Translations under genes and position numbers: made by a program
In this document: positions 14,568 through 23,061 of the stretch, in pieces
Layout: each line of letters begins with the position of its first letter
Numbering within the stretch: position 1 is the stretch's first letter
Notes under the pieces: model-generated
What the model was told of the DNA's origin: nothing
Databases searched by the model: none
What the model saw: the letters and a program-made list of their open reading frames with translations, nothing else
Origin: an uncultured beta proteobacterium
GTDB taxonomy: Bacteria > Pseudomonadota > Gammaproteobacteria > Burkholderiales > Burkholderiaceae_C
Direction of reading: 5' to 3'
NCBI GenBank assembly: GCA_903859265.1
Contig: CAIOLZ010000067.1
Span: 1-25,465, forward strand
DNA length: 25,465 nucleotides

Positions 14568-17459
14568 TTATTTAGTCAGCACAAAGCCCTTGAGCTTGCC
14601 GAACGCCGCGTCAACCAGTGCCTTCTGTTGCTCCTGATGGAGATGGGAATAGCCAACCGCAGGAGATGCCGAGGCCGCGCGCCCGGCGTACCCAAGACGC
14701 TGGCCATCGACCATGTTTTCGTGCAGATAGTGCTGAACGAAGAACCATGCACCCTGGTTTTGCGGCTCATCCTGGCACCAAACCACTTCAGACACTTGCG
14801 GATATTTCTTGAGTTCGGCGGAAAAAGCCTTGTGCGGAAACGGGTACAACTGCTCGACCCGGACAATCGCCACGTCATCGCGATCAAGCTCCGCGCGCTT
14901 TTTGGCCAGGTCGTAGTACACCTTCCCGGAACATGCGATCAGACGCTTGACCTTCTCAGCCTTGAGTTCGCGCTGGTCAGGAATAATCGTCTGGAAGCCG
15001 CCACGGGTGAACTCGGAGACCGGCGATGTCGCGTCTTTGTTGCGCAACAAAGACTTGGGCGTCATGATGATCAGCGGCTTACGCAGGTTGCGCACCATCT
15101 GGCGACGCAACACGTGAAAAATCTGACTTGCCGTGGTCGGCTGCACGATCTGCATATTGGTGTCCGCCGCCAACTGCATGAAGCGCTCAAGGCGCGCAGA
15201 ACTGTGCTCCGGTCCCTGCCCTTCATAGCCATGGGGCAGCATCAGCGTGATGCCATTGACACGGCCCCATTTGACTTCGCCGGAGGCAATAAACTGATCG
15301 ATCACGACCTGCGCACCATTGGCAAAATCGCCGAACTGCGCCTCCCAGATGACCAGCGTGTTGGGGTCGTTGGAGGCATAGCCGTACTCAAAGGCCAGCA
15401 CCGCTTCCTCGGACAGGATCGAATCGATGACAACAAACGGCGCCTGGTTCTCAGCCACGTTTTGAAGCGGCAGGTAGGTCCCGGTGTCCCACTTTTCACG
15501 GTTTTGGTCGTGAATCACTGCATGCCGGTGGGAGAACGTGCCCCGTCCACTGTCTTCACCTGACAGACGCACCGGGTAGCCGCTGGCCACCAGGGACGCA
15601 AACGCCATGGTTTCGCCCATTCCCCAATCCACCGGCAGGTCCCCGCGTCCCATTGCCGCACGGTCGTCATACACCTTCTTCACGAGCTGGTGGGGCGTAA
15701 TGTTGGCGGGGATGGTCGTGATTTTTTCGGCCAGGCGTTTCCACTCCGCCATCGGCACCGCTGTGTCGCCCGAGTCGGTCCACTTTTTACCCAGGAAGGG
15801 CGCCCAGTCCACGGCAAATTTGCTTTTGAAATTGGTCAACACCGGGTCTGCGGTGGACCTTCCCTCATCCAGCGCAGAACGGTATGTTTTGACCAGTTCG
15901 TCACCCAGTGACTCGCCCAGGCCTTGTGCAGCCAACCGGTCGGCATACAGCTTGCGCGTACCCGGATGGATGGCAATTTTTTTATACATCAGGGGTTGCG
16001 TTAACCCCGGTGTGTCCTGTTCGTTGTGGCCAAGTTTGCGGAAGCACACGATATCGAGCACAACGTCCTTGCGAAACGTCATGCGGTACTCCAGCACCAG
16101 TTGAGTTGCCAAGACCACCGCTTCAGGGTCATCGCCATTCACGTGCAGCACCGGGGCTTCCACCATTTTCACGATGTCGGTACAAAACACGCTGGAGCGC
16201 ATGTCGCGCGGGTCCGACGTGGTAAAGCCGATCTGGTTGTTGATGATGATGTGCACCGTGCCGCCTGTGGAATAACCACGGGTTTGCGCCAATGCCAGCG
16301 TTTCCTGGTTTACGCCCTGACCACCAAACGCCGAGTCACCGTGGACCAGGACCGGCAAAACCTGCTTGCCCAGCGGATCCGCGCGACGGTCCATGCGGGC
16401 GCGCACGGAGCCCTCCACCACCGGGTTCACGATTTCAAGGTGCGAAGGATTGAAGGCCAGAGACAGATGCACCGGGCCGCCGGGTGTGGACACATCCGAG
16501 CTAAAGCCCTGGTGGTATTTCACGTCACCCGCCGGCAACTCCTCAGGCGCTGTGTGATCGAATTCGGCAAACAGGTCGGCGGGCATTTTCCGCATGGTGT
16601 TGACCAGCACGTTGAGCCGACCGCGGTGGGCCATACCGATCACGATTTCCTGAACGCCTGCGGCACCGGCACCCTGGATAAGCTCTTCCATCGCGGCGAT
16701 AAAGCTTTCGCCGCCTTCCAGTGAAAAGCGCTTTTGGCCCACATACTTGGTGTGAAGAAAGCGCTCAAGGCCTTCGGCCGCGGTAAGACGCTCCAGAATC
16801 GCCTTCTTGCGTTCTCCCGTGAAGTTGGGCTTGCTGCGAATGGCCTCCAGCTTTTGCTGCCACCAGCGCTTTTCGGCCTGCTCGGTGGTGTACATGTACT
16901 CGGCCCCAAGCGTGCCGCAATAGGTTTCGCGCAGCGCATTGAGCAATTCGCGCAACGACATATTGTTTTTGCCGAAAAACGTATTGCTGGTATCGAAAAC
17001 GATTTCCTGGTCGGCGCCGGTAAACCCGTAAAACGCAGGGTCGAGATCCGGAATCGCAGGCCGCTCGGTGCGCTTGAGCGGGTCGAGGTCTGCCCAACGT
17101 TGCCCGACGTTGCGATAGGCGGCGATCAGTTGCTGAACAGCGGTGCGCTTGCGCCCCATTTCCGCGTCTGCACTGGCCATAACCACTTTGGTGCCACCCG
17201 CTTTTGCACGCTCGGCAAAAGCGTTGATGACCGGCATATGGGGCACATCTTTGGCAAAACTGCCGTCCACAGCAGGCACATGTTGCAGTGCATCAAAATA
17301 CTCACGCCAAGAGTCGGGAACGCTGCCGGGATTGGATAGGTAGTTCTCGTACATCTCCTCGACGTACGGTGCGTTGCCACCAAACAGGTAGGTATTGTTT
17401 TGATAGGCTTGGTATATGGACGAAGCCGAATTCGCCCCGGGGGACGTTGTATCACTCAT
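14568..17459 (-). CDS. odhA: 2-oxoglutarate dehydrogenase E1 component
   Basis: The 963-residue thiamine-diphosphate enzyme decarboxylates 2-oxoglutarate and passes the succinyl group to E2. The N-terminus has the E2-docking helix pattern SSIYQAYQNNTYLFGGNAPYVEEMYENYL, split here by position: residues about 14-42. The E1 core includes IGMAHRGRLNVLVN, FNPSHLEIVNPVVEGSVRA, VHGDSAFGGQGVN, IIINNQIGFTTSDP and VNGDDPEAV. The C-terminal half has SGEDSGRGTFSHRHAV and LPHGYEGQGPEHSSAR. Length fits the family. A GGAGG ribosome-binding site lies ten bases upstream of the ATG. It is the first gene of the odhA-odhB-lpdA operon (20 bp to odhB). Confidence 0.98.
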   Translation of the reverse strand: MSDTTSPGANSASSIYQAYQNNTYLFGGNAPYVEEMYENYLSNPGSVPDSWREYFDALQHVPAVDGSFAKDVPHMPVINAFAERAKAGGTKVVMASADAEMGRKRTAVQQLIAAYRNVGQRWADLDPLKRTERPAIPDLDPAFYGFTGADQEIVFDTSNTFFGKNNMSLRELLNALRETYCGTLGAEYMYTTEQAEKRWWQQKLEAIRSKPNFTGERKKAILERLTAAEGLERFLHTKYVGQKRFSLEGGESFIAAMEELIQGAGAAGVQEIVIGMAHRGRLNVLVNTMRKMPADLFAEFDHTAPEELPAGDVKYHQGFSSDVSTPGGPVHLSLAFNPSHLEIVNPVVEGSVRARMDRRADPLGKQVLPVLVHGDSAFGGQGVNQETLALAQTRGYSTGGTVHIIINNQIGFTTSDPRDMRSSVFCTDIVKMVEAPVLHVNGDDPEAVVLATQLVLEYRMTFRKDVVLDIVCFRKLGHNEQDTPGLTQPLMYKKIAIHPGTRKLYADRLAAQGLGESLGDELVKTYRSALDEGRSTADPVLTNFKSKFAVDWAPFLGKKWTDSGDTAVPMAEWKRLAEKITTIPANITPHQLVKKVYDDRAAMGRGDLPVDWGMGETMAFASLVASGYPVRLSGEDSGRGTFSHRHAVIHDQNREKWDTGTYLPLQNVAENQAPFVVIDSILSEEAVLAFEYGYASNDPNTLVIWEAQFGDFANGAQVVIDQFIASGEVKWGRVNGITLMLPHGYEGQGPEHSSARLERFMQLAADTNMQIVQPTTASQIFHVLRRQMVRNLRKPLIIMTPKSLLRNKDATSPVSEFTRGGFQTIIPDQRELKAEKVKRLIACSGKVYYDLAKKRAELDRDDVAIVRVEQLYPFPHKAFSAELKKYPQVSEVVWCQDEPQNQGAWFFVQHYLHENMVDGQRLGYAGRAASASPAVGYSHLHQEQQKALVDAAFGKLKGFVLTK

Positions 17460-17474
17460 ATTGCGCTGACCTCC

Positions 17475-17491
17475 GTTCCCCTTGGGGGAAC
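17475..17491 (-). promoter_or_regulatory. Hairpin abutting the odhA ribosome-binding site
   Basis: A perfect 7-bp inverted repeat (GTTCCCC / GGGGAAC, 3-nt loop) lies directly next to the GGAGG ribosome-binding site of odhA (17470-17474) in the predicted leader. It could modulate translation or be part of an operator. No U-tract follows, so it is not a standard terminator. Confidence 0.45.
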
Positions 17492-17494
17492 ATT

Positions 17495-17520
17495 AGCTGG
17501 TTAAAGCTGGTTAATTAACC
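17495..17520. repeat. Tandem 10-bp repeat and 12-bp palindrome upstream of odhA
   Basis: AGCTGGTTAA occurs twice in immediate succession (17495-17504 and 17505-17514). The second copy runs into GGTTAATTAACC (17509-17520), a perfect 12-bp palindrome. Together they lie 36-61 bp upstream of the odhA start, where an operator or promoter would be expected. The binding protein, if any, is unknown. Confidence 0.5.
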
Positions 17521-17635
17521 TTCCGCGGCACGGCTGAACCGGTTAGCGGATGCGACTGTGGCATGGGAAGGGCCTTCATTGCGATGGCGATTGTGCCATC
17601 AACCTCTGGGATTACCAAGAAAACGCGGTCGCGGA

Positions 17636-18244
17636 CTACTTGATCAGCGCCTGGGCCGCCTTGAAAGCCGGGTGTTCAGCCGTTCGCAGCCACTCAAAAG
17701 CCACCATTTCGGTCGTTACAAGTTCAACACCGGCACCAGCGAGCCGGTCAAACGCGGCGTCGCGGTTGCGCTCGGTGCGTGAGCTGCAAGCGTCGGTCAC
17801 AACCCAGACATCAAACTCCTCCTCCAGCAAGTCCAAGGCCGTCTGCAGCAAACAGACATGGGCTTCACAACCTGCCAAGACGATGGTTCTGGAAGGGTCC
17901 GGCGACTGTTTTTGCAAATGTTTTGGGAGACTTCTGGCATTGCCCTGCACCGGCTTGGGCGGTGGTTGAAGCATTTCCGCCAGCCCTTCTTCAACTGCGC
18001 TGAACTGCATTTTTGCCAAAACTTTGGCGCGCGCGGCCTGCAGTTGGTCCAACAATTGGGGTACCGTGTTACCCAGCCCGGACGGGTTTTGCTCGGTAAA
18101 AAACGCAGGCACTTCCAGTAGCCCCGCCAATTGCGCCAGCCTGACGGCGTTGGCAACCACTGCGTCGCTGTCTGCCATGGCTGGCATCAATCGGGTTTGG
18201 TAATCGATCAAGACCAGTTGCGAACTCTCAAGTTCTAAAAGCAT
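17636..18244 (-). CDS. Isochorismatase-family cysteine hydrolase
   Basis: The 202-residue protein has the isochorismatase/nicotinamidase fold. The probable catalytic triad is Asp14 (VLIDYQ), Lys78 (LAKMQFSA) and Cys131 (GCEAHVCLLQTA). The VVTDACSSRT segment after the cysteine is also typical. The sequence resembles the YcaC-like group, whose substrates are mostly unknown, so I do not assign one. AAGGG lies about six bases upstream of the ATG at 18244. It is transcribed away from the NlpC/P60 gene, and its stop lies 176 bp from the odhA start. Confidence 0.9.
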   Translation of the reverse strand: MLLELESSQLVLIDYQTRLMPAMADSDAVVANAVRLAQLAGLLEVPAFFTEQNPSGLGNTVPQLLDQLQAARAKVLAKMQFSAVEEGLAEMLQPPPKPVQGNARSLPKHLQKQSPDPSRTIVLAGCEAHVCLLQTALDLLEEEFDVWVVTDACSSRTERNRDAAFDRLAGAGVELVTTEMVAFEWLRTAEHPAFKAAQALIK

Positions 18245-18382
18245 AAAAACCCTTTGGGCAAATACACCAAAGCATACCCAAGATCAATTGGGGCGGTCCA
18301 TTTGCGTGTCGTTGTGCGTGGACGGTTCTTTTTCGCGACGATGGGTCAAACTTTAGAAGACTATATTTTTCATAGACTTAGC

Positions 18383-18396
18383 GATGAATATTCATC
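18383..18396. promoter_or_regulatory. Perfect 14-bp palindrome, candidate operator
   Basis: GATGAATATTCATC is a perfect 14-bp palindrome in the AT-rich gap between the isochorismatase-family and NlpC/P60 genes. It lies 11 bp upstream of a TTGACA -35 element. Size and position fit a site for a dimeric regulator. Confidence 0.45.
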
Positions 18397-18407
18397 TTTT
18401 ACTTTAC

Positions 18408-18436
18408 TTGACAGAAACCTTTGAAGTCCCTAAGCT
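18408..18436 (+). promoter_or_regulatory. Candidate promoter for NlpC/P60 gene
   Basis: A consensus TTGACA (18408-18413) is followed 17 bp later by TAAGCT (18431-18436), a weak -10. Transcription would begin about at the ATG (18443), implying a leaderless or nearly leaderless mRNA; no Shine-Dalgarno sequence is visible before that ATG. Confidence 0.4.
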
Positions 18437-18442
18437 CCGCCC

Positions 18443-18997
18443 ATGCGATTTTTGGCACCAATCTTTCTGCTGACACTTGCGCTCGCCGCGCACGCAGCCC
18501 CTGCTGACGCACCGGGCGACGATATGGGTCGCTTCCTATCGGATCGGGGGTTTTTGGATCGCATTGGTGATGTCGGCAATCGCGTCGAATCGAAAGCGTC
18601 AGAACTGGTGGTAAGCGCCCTGGGATTCCTCGGTGTTCCTTACCGCCGGGGTGGTAACAATGCGGATACCGGCTTTGACTGCAGCGGTTTCGTGCGCGCC
18701 ATGTACGAACAGACGGCGGGCTTGTTGCTGCCGAGAAAAGCTGAACAGCAAGCCGCCGCTACCCAGAAAATCGACAAGGAAGACCTCAAACCCGGTGATT
18801 TGGTCTTTTTCAACACCATGCGCCGGGCTTTCAGCCACGTTGGTATTTATGTCGGCAACGGCAAATTCATACATTCCCCAAAACCCGGGGCGGAAGTTCG
18901 GGTTGAAGACATGGGCGTTTCCTATTGGGCCAAGCGTTTCGACGGCGCCCGCAGGGTTGCCGATACACAAGCCACGGTCGCGGCTGGCGCTCCCTAG
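18443..18997 (+). CDS. Exported NlpC/P60-family cell-wall hydrolase (C40 peptidase)
   Basis: The 184-residue protein has a signal peptide (about residues 1-19, ending AHA|AP) and a C-terminal NlpC/P60 domain from about residue 52. The catalytic Cys80 is in FDCSGF, and His132 in SHVGIYVGNG is the expected catalytic histidine; FIHSP (His144) supplies the third polar residue. The RRGGNNADTGFDC and LKPGDLVFF motifs are standard. Such enzymes cleave peptidoglycan stem peptides (often D-Glu-mDAP). It has no SH3 or LysM domain. The DEAD-box helicase gene starts 17 bp downstream on the same strand. Confidence 0.93.
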   Translation: MRFLAPIFLLTLALAAHAAPADAPGDDMGRFLSDRGFLDRIGDVGNRVESKASELVVSALGFLGVPYRRGGNNADTGFDCSGFVRAMYEQTAGLLLPRKAEQQAAATQKIDKEDLKPGDLVFFNTMRRAFSHVGIYVGNGKFIHSPKPGAEVRVEDMGVSYWAKRFDGARRVADTQATVAAGAP

Positions 18998-19014
18998 GCA
19001 GCGGGTCGCCCCTC

Positions 19015-20262
19015 ATGCCGTTTGCCGCATTAGGGCTTTCACCCGCCATTGTTCGGGCGCTGCAGATTGAAGGATTCTCCAGTCCTTCAGCCATTCAAAC
19101 CGAAGCTATTCCCACCATTCTTGCCGGCCGAGATGTGGTCGGCAGCGCGCAAACCGGATCGGGGAAAACGCTGGCATACGGATTGCCACTGCTGGAAAAA
19201 ATCTCTACGTTGGCATCCGGTCGGGCTCGCCGCATCCATGCTTTGGTATTGGTTCCCACGCGTGAATTGGCGGTGCAAGCGGGCACTACATTGCGGGAAC
19301 TTGCAGGGCACCTACAACAGGAAATCCGGATAACGGTGGTTTTTGGTGGTGTGTCGATCAATCCGCAACTTTTGGCGCTCCGGGGCGGCGCACACATTGT
19401 GGTGGCAACTCCGGGCCGCCTGCTGGACCTGATCGCCCACAACGCGGTACGCCTCGATACGGTACAAACCCTGGTTCTGGATGAGGCGGATCGACTCCTG
19501 GAATTGGGGTTTCAGGACGAACTTCGGTCCATACTGGAGTGCTTGCCAAAGGCCCGTCAAAGTCTTTTTTTCTCGGCAACTTTTCCTGCGGCAGTGGTCG
19601 AACTGGCAGACGCGCTGTTGCTGGACCCCGTGCGCATTGCCGTTGCCTTGGAGCCGCAAACAGAATCGGATATTGAACAGCACGCCGTGCTGGTGGATGC
19701 CGGCCGGCGAACGCAATTGCTGCGTCACCTCATCAATACAAACCACTGGAAACGCGTGCTGGTGTTCGTAGCGACCAAGCATGCCGCCGAAATCGTTGCC
19801 GACAAGCTCCGTAAAGTACGGATTCACGCCGAGCCTTTTCACGGTGAGTTAAGTCAAGGTAAACGCGCACAGGTGCTGGCAGATTTCAAAGCATCGCGGC
19901 TCACCGCCATAGTCGCCACTGACCTCGCGGCGCGCGGAATCGACATCCACCAGTTGCCCGTCGTGGTGAACTACGATTTGCCAAGGTCCAGCATTGATTA
20001 CACCCATCGCATCGGCAGGACCGGCCGTGCCGGAGAACATGGCGTCGCCTTCAGCTTTGTCACCCCAGCGCAGGAGCCACATTTCCGTCTGATTCAAAAG
20101 AGAAATGCGCTGTCGTTACCGCTGGACACCGTCGAAGGCTTTGAAGCGGCCGAGGTGATACCGCCCTTACATAACGGTGGCGGGATCAAAGGCAAACGGC
20201 CGAGCAAAAAGGACAAGCTTCGTGCCCAGAACTCCAACAGCGACCTGAAAATCAGTCTTTGA
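19015..20262 (+). CDS. DEAD-box ATP-dependent RNA helicase (RhlE-like)
   Basis: The 415-residue helicase has the Q motif region (about residues 4-28, FSSPSAIQTEAIP), motif I AQTGSGKT (45-52), Ia PTRELAVQ, GG and TPGRLLD motifs, motif II DEAD (156-159), motif III SAT (187-189) and motif VI HRIGRTGRAG. The C-terminus is short and basic (KGKRPSKKDKLRA). This organisation fits RhlE-type helicases involved in ribosome assembly and RNA turnover. I chose the ATG at 19015; the frame opens at 18925, inside the NlpC/P60 gene. The Shine-Dalgarno match is weak. Its end overlaps the convergent aldo/keto reductase gene by 11 bp. Confidence 0.93.
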   Translation: MPFAALGLSPAIVRALQIEGFSSPSAIQTEAIPTILAGRDVVGSAQTGSGKTLAYGLPLLEKISTLASGRARRIHALVLVPTRELAVQAGTTLRELAGHLQQEIRITVVFGGVSINPQLLALRGGAHIVVATPGRLLDLIAHNAVRLDTVQTLVLDEADRLLELGFQDELRSILECLPKARQSLFFSATFPAAVVELADALLLDPVRIAVALEPQTESDIEQHAVLVDAGRRTQLLRHLINTNHWKRVLVFVATKHAAEIVADKLRKVRIHAEPFHGELSQGKRAQVLADFKASRLTAIVATDLAARGIDIHQLPVVVNYDLPRSSIDYTHRIGRTGRAGEHGVAFSFVTPAQEPHFRLIQKRNALSLPLDTVEGFEAAEVIPPLHNGGGIKGKRPSKKDKLRAQNSNSDLKISL

Positions 20263-21289
20263 CCGGCGGCTTGGCACGGTATTGGCCCTGCATTGCCAGC
20301 ATCCAACCCGGATATTCAGGGGGCAACTTGCTCACGTCGTCCAGCAACTGCAAATCCTGTGGACTCAGCGCGAGGGCCGATGCACCCAGATTGTCTTGAA
20401 GCTGCGCGGGCGTTTTAGCGCCGATGATTACGCTACTGACCTGCGGGCGGCTCAGTAACCACGCCAATGCGACTTGGGCCACGCTGGCCTGGTGGCTCTG
20501 GGCAATTGGCCGCATCGCGTCCACAACCTTGAACGCGCGCACCTTGTCAACCACCGGGAAATCAAAACTCGCTCGCCTCGCGCCCTCGGGGCCCTTTCCA
20601 TCGGAGGAAAATTTTCCACTCAAAAGCCCACCGGCCAGGGGGCTCCACACCATCAGGCCGAGTTGCTGGTCGTGTACCAGCGGCAGTACTTCCCGCTCCA
20701 GATCCCGACCTGCGACGGTGTAATAAGCCTGCACACTCTCAAAACGCGACCAGCCATTTTTTTCCGAAATAGCCAGTCCCTTCATGATTTGCCAAGCCGC
20801 CATGTTGCACAGACCGACGTAGCGGACTTTGCCAGAGCGCACCATGTCGTTGAGGGTCGCAAGCACATCTTCCAGCGGGGTCAGCGGGTCGTAGCCATGC
20901 AGCTGGTACAGATCAATGTGATCAACCTGCAAACGCTTCAGACTTGCGTCAAGCTCGTTCATCAAGTGGTAGCGCGACTGGCCGCGGGCGTTAATCTTTG
21001 TCTCGCTCATCGGGCCAAAAGCCTTGGTTGCAATCACCAGCTCATCGCGCGGCAGACCCAGGCTTTTGATCGCTTGCCCCGTCAAGGTTTCGGACACGCC
21101 CAAAGAATACACATCAGCCGTGTCGATGAAATTCACCCCGCCATCAAAAGCCTGGCGCACGAGCGTGTTGACGGCCTCCTGTCCGAGCCCGCCCATGACT
21201 TTCCAAAATCCCTGGTCCCCAAAGGTCATGGTGCCAAGGCACAGTTCAGATACATACAAGCCGGTTCGGCCCAGCAGTCGGTATTTCAT
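20252..21289 (-). CDS. Aldo/keto reductase
   Basis: The 345-residue NAD(P)H-dependent oxidoreductase has the AKR barrel motifs. The probable catalytic tetrad is Asp56 and Tyr61 (FIDTADVYS), Lys89 (IATKAFG) and His131 (YQLHGYD). The GLCNMAAWQ segment and the C-terminal VIIGAKTPAQLQDNL block, which helps bind the cofactor phosphate, are present. It resembles the YajO/Tas-like group; the substrate is unknown. I chose the ATG at 21289, preceded by AAGGA, over an in-frame TTG at 21295. It follows the DUF2835 gene by 9 bp, so the two are likely co-transcribed. Confidence 0.93.
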   Translation of the reverse strand: MKYRLLGRTGLYVSELCLGTMTFGDQGFWKVMGGLGQEAVNTLVRQAFDGGVNFIDTADVYSLGVSETLTGQAIKSLGLPRDELVIATKAFGPMSETKINARGQSRYHLMNELDASLKRLQVDHIDLYQLHGYDPLTPLEDVLATLNDMVRSGKVRYVGLCNMAAWQIMKGLAISEKNGWSRFESVQAYYTVAGRDLEREVLPLVHDQQLGLMVWSPLAGGLLSGKFSSDGKGPEGARRASFDFPVVDKVRAFKVVDAMRPIAQSHQASVAQVALAWLLSRPQVSSVIIGAKTPAQLQDNLGASALALSPQDLQLLDDVSKLPPEYPGWMLAMQGQYRAKPPVKD

Positions 21290-21298
21290 GGTCAATCC

Positions 21299-21517
21299 TT
21301 AACGTTTAAAAAGCTGCGCACCCTTGCCCTGTTCATCACAGAGCAACTCAAATGCGCCACGTATCCCGGCACTCGTCACAAAAGCCGTGAGAAGTCCAGC
21401 CGGAAACTGAACAGTACGCCCGTCAGAACATGTTGCGATGACATTGCGCACGTTTCCCCGGTAATACTGCACGTATTCCTGGGTGGAGATGTTCAAACGG
21501 AAATTAAAGCGGAGCAT
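21299..21517 (-). CDS. DUF2835 family protein
   Basis: From the ATG at 21517 the protein has 72 residues (MLRFNFRLNISTQEYVQYYR, then DGRTVQFPAGLL and AFVTSAGIRGAFEL). This matches my recollection of DUF2835 proteins: an N-terminal beta strand, an EEYxxYYRG segment, VQFPA and a GIxGxF block. Function is unknown. The frame is open further upstream to 21796, but that part has no family resemblance and opposes the divergent substrate-binding protein gene. No strong ribosome-binding site precedes the ATG, so the start is moderately sure. Confidence 0.75.
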   Translation of the reverse strand: MLRFNFRLNISTQEYVQYYRGNVRNVIATCSDGRTVQFPAGLLTAFVTSAGIRGAFELLCDEQGKGAQLFKR

Positions 21518-21683
21518 GGCAAGGGGTTGTTCAAACACGACCGAACTGGCCCGGCAAATTCTAGTTCTTGGCCAGCACTCCCAAGGCCATACTCGAGCTC
21601 CAAGCAAAAATCCAGCATGCCCTGCGTTGTCGTTTATGCTATCTGCGATAGAGCCCGCACAGGTCACCGGAGGAAGTGTTCTC

Positions 21684-22886
21684 TTGCAAAATTTTGATAA
21701 AAAGCGATGCACAAACTGGTACGGCAGCATGTTTACTTGCGCAGTGCTGTGGCTATGCGCCTGTTGTTGCACCGTGTCGCGAGCCGACCCGGGCATCTCT
21801 GGCAGCGAGGTGCGGCTGGCGGTGCTGATGCCGTTGAGCAGTGATTTTGCAGAGGTGGGGATGGGTTACCTGCGCGGGGCCGAGGTAGCCGCGGAACATG
21901 TCAACCAGCATGGCGGCATACAGGGGCGAAAGCTGCGCCTGGAGGCCGTGGATACTCTGACGGTCCCGGCAGAGACCCTGTCCGAAGCCAAAGATGCCTT
22001 GCTGAGCGGACCCGGCCATGAGCCGCCTTTTGCCATGCTGGGCACGCTCGGAAAAGCCAGCGCCAGCGCCGTGGCGCCGCTGCTCCAAAGCGCGAGCGTG
22101 CCTTTGATTGGCCCGGCCACCGGATTGCAATCGGATATTGCCGCGGGCAGGGACTGGATGTTTCCGGTACGTCAGTCCGATGACCAAGTGATGCAGCGCA
22201 TGGTCAACCAACTCGAGACGATGGGTCTCAAACGTTTGGCGGTGATTCATCCACGCTCGCCCGATTCACAGCGTCAAATGGGTTTTTTGCGTGATGGCCT
22301 GAAAAATGGCAACCTGACGCTGGTGGCCGACGTGGACGTCGGTGATACCAACATGGAGATCAACCCTCAGATTGCCGTGCTGCGGGCGGCCAGGCCGGAT
22401 GTCATTTTGACCTTGGGTTCTTACCTTATGACGCAGGCGCTCATCACCCAGATGCGCGCCGCTGGCTACAAAGGACTGTTTTTGGCGCACAGCGATGTGG
22501 GCATCAGCCAGTTGCTCAAATCCATGAAAGAGGCGGCGCGCGGTCTTGGTGTCGTAAGCGGCCTACCCTCGCCCCACGCACAAGGGCTGGTCGCGGCGCA
22601 AGAGTTTCGACGGGCGGTCGAAAATTCCTCCGCAATCCGCCAGACGGGAGAAGCATTTGTGCTGGATGAATCGGCGTTTGAGGGTTACCTCTCTGTCATG
22701 GTATTTTGCGAAGCCCTGCGCACATTGGGCGGTCAACCCACCCGACGAGGCTTGCGCGATGCACTCGTAAGCAAGCCATTGACAGTGGCTGGCCTGGTAT
22801 TTGATTTCACGCGGCCCGGCGCACGGGGATTGCAGAACGCCGGAGACATTTCCGTCGTTACTTACGGCGGCAAAATCAGCCAGTAA
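21684..22886 (+). CDS. Periplasmic ABC-type substrate-binding protein (LivJ-like, Peripla_BP_6)
   Basis: The protein, 400 residues from the TTG start, has a signal peptide with a basic n-region (KKR) and a Cys-rich hydrophobic core, probably cleaved after SRA before DPG. The mature part is a type I periplasmic-binding fold: VRLAVLMPLSSDFAEVGMGYLRG, split by position near residues 43-65, then LRLEAVDT, ASAVAPLLQSASVPLIGPATG and VILTLGSYL. This resembles branched-chain amino-acid-type receptors; the ligand is unknown. I chose the TTG at 21684 because GGAGGAAG lies about ten bases upstream; an ATG at 21729 lacks any such signal. No permease or ATPase genes lie beside it, so it is an orphan receptor here. 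Confidence 0.85.
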   Translation: MQNFDKKRCTNWYGSMFTCAVLWLCACCCTVSRADPGISGSEVRLAVLMPLSSDFAEVGMGYLRGAEVAAEHVNQHGGIQGRKLRLEAVDTLTVPAETLSEAKDALLSGPGHEPPFAMLGTLGKASASAVAPLLQSASVPLIGPATGLQSDIAAGRDWMFPVRQSDDQVMQRMVNQLETMGLKRLAVIHPRSPDSQRQMGFLRDGLKNGNLTLVADVDVGDTNMEINPQIAVLRAARPDVILTLGSYLMTQALITQMRAAGYKGLFLAHSDVGISQLLKSMKEAARGLGVVSGLPSPHAQGLVAAQEFRRAVENSSAIRQTGEAFVLDESAFEGYLSVMVFCEALRTLGGQPTRRGLRDALVSKPLTVAGLVFDFTRPGARGLQNAGDISVVTYGGKISQ

Positions 22887-23061
22887 GTCCGGGTTCGGAT
22901 TCGAGCCTTCACGGATCGGTACCCTTACCCTTGGGACCTATTGGCAACGGTTATACGGGCAAAAGTTTCGTGGATCGACGGAATTTGACGAGGGAAATAA
23001 TCGTTGGCGTCCAAGGTTAGGCAACTGGCTCATCAACGCATCCACACCACTTCTTACTCAC

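Noticed and set aside
17583..17600. Hairpin GATGGC-gattgt-GCCATC as terminator of the isochorismatase-family gene
   Set aside because: A perfect 6-bp stem lies 36 bp after the stop, but no T-run follows on the minus strand.
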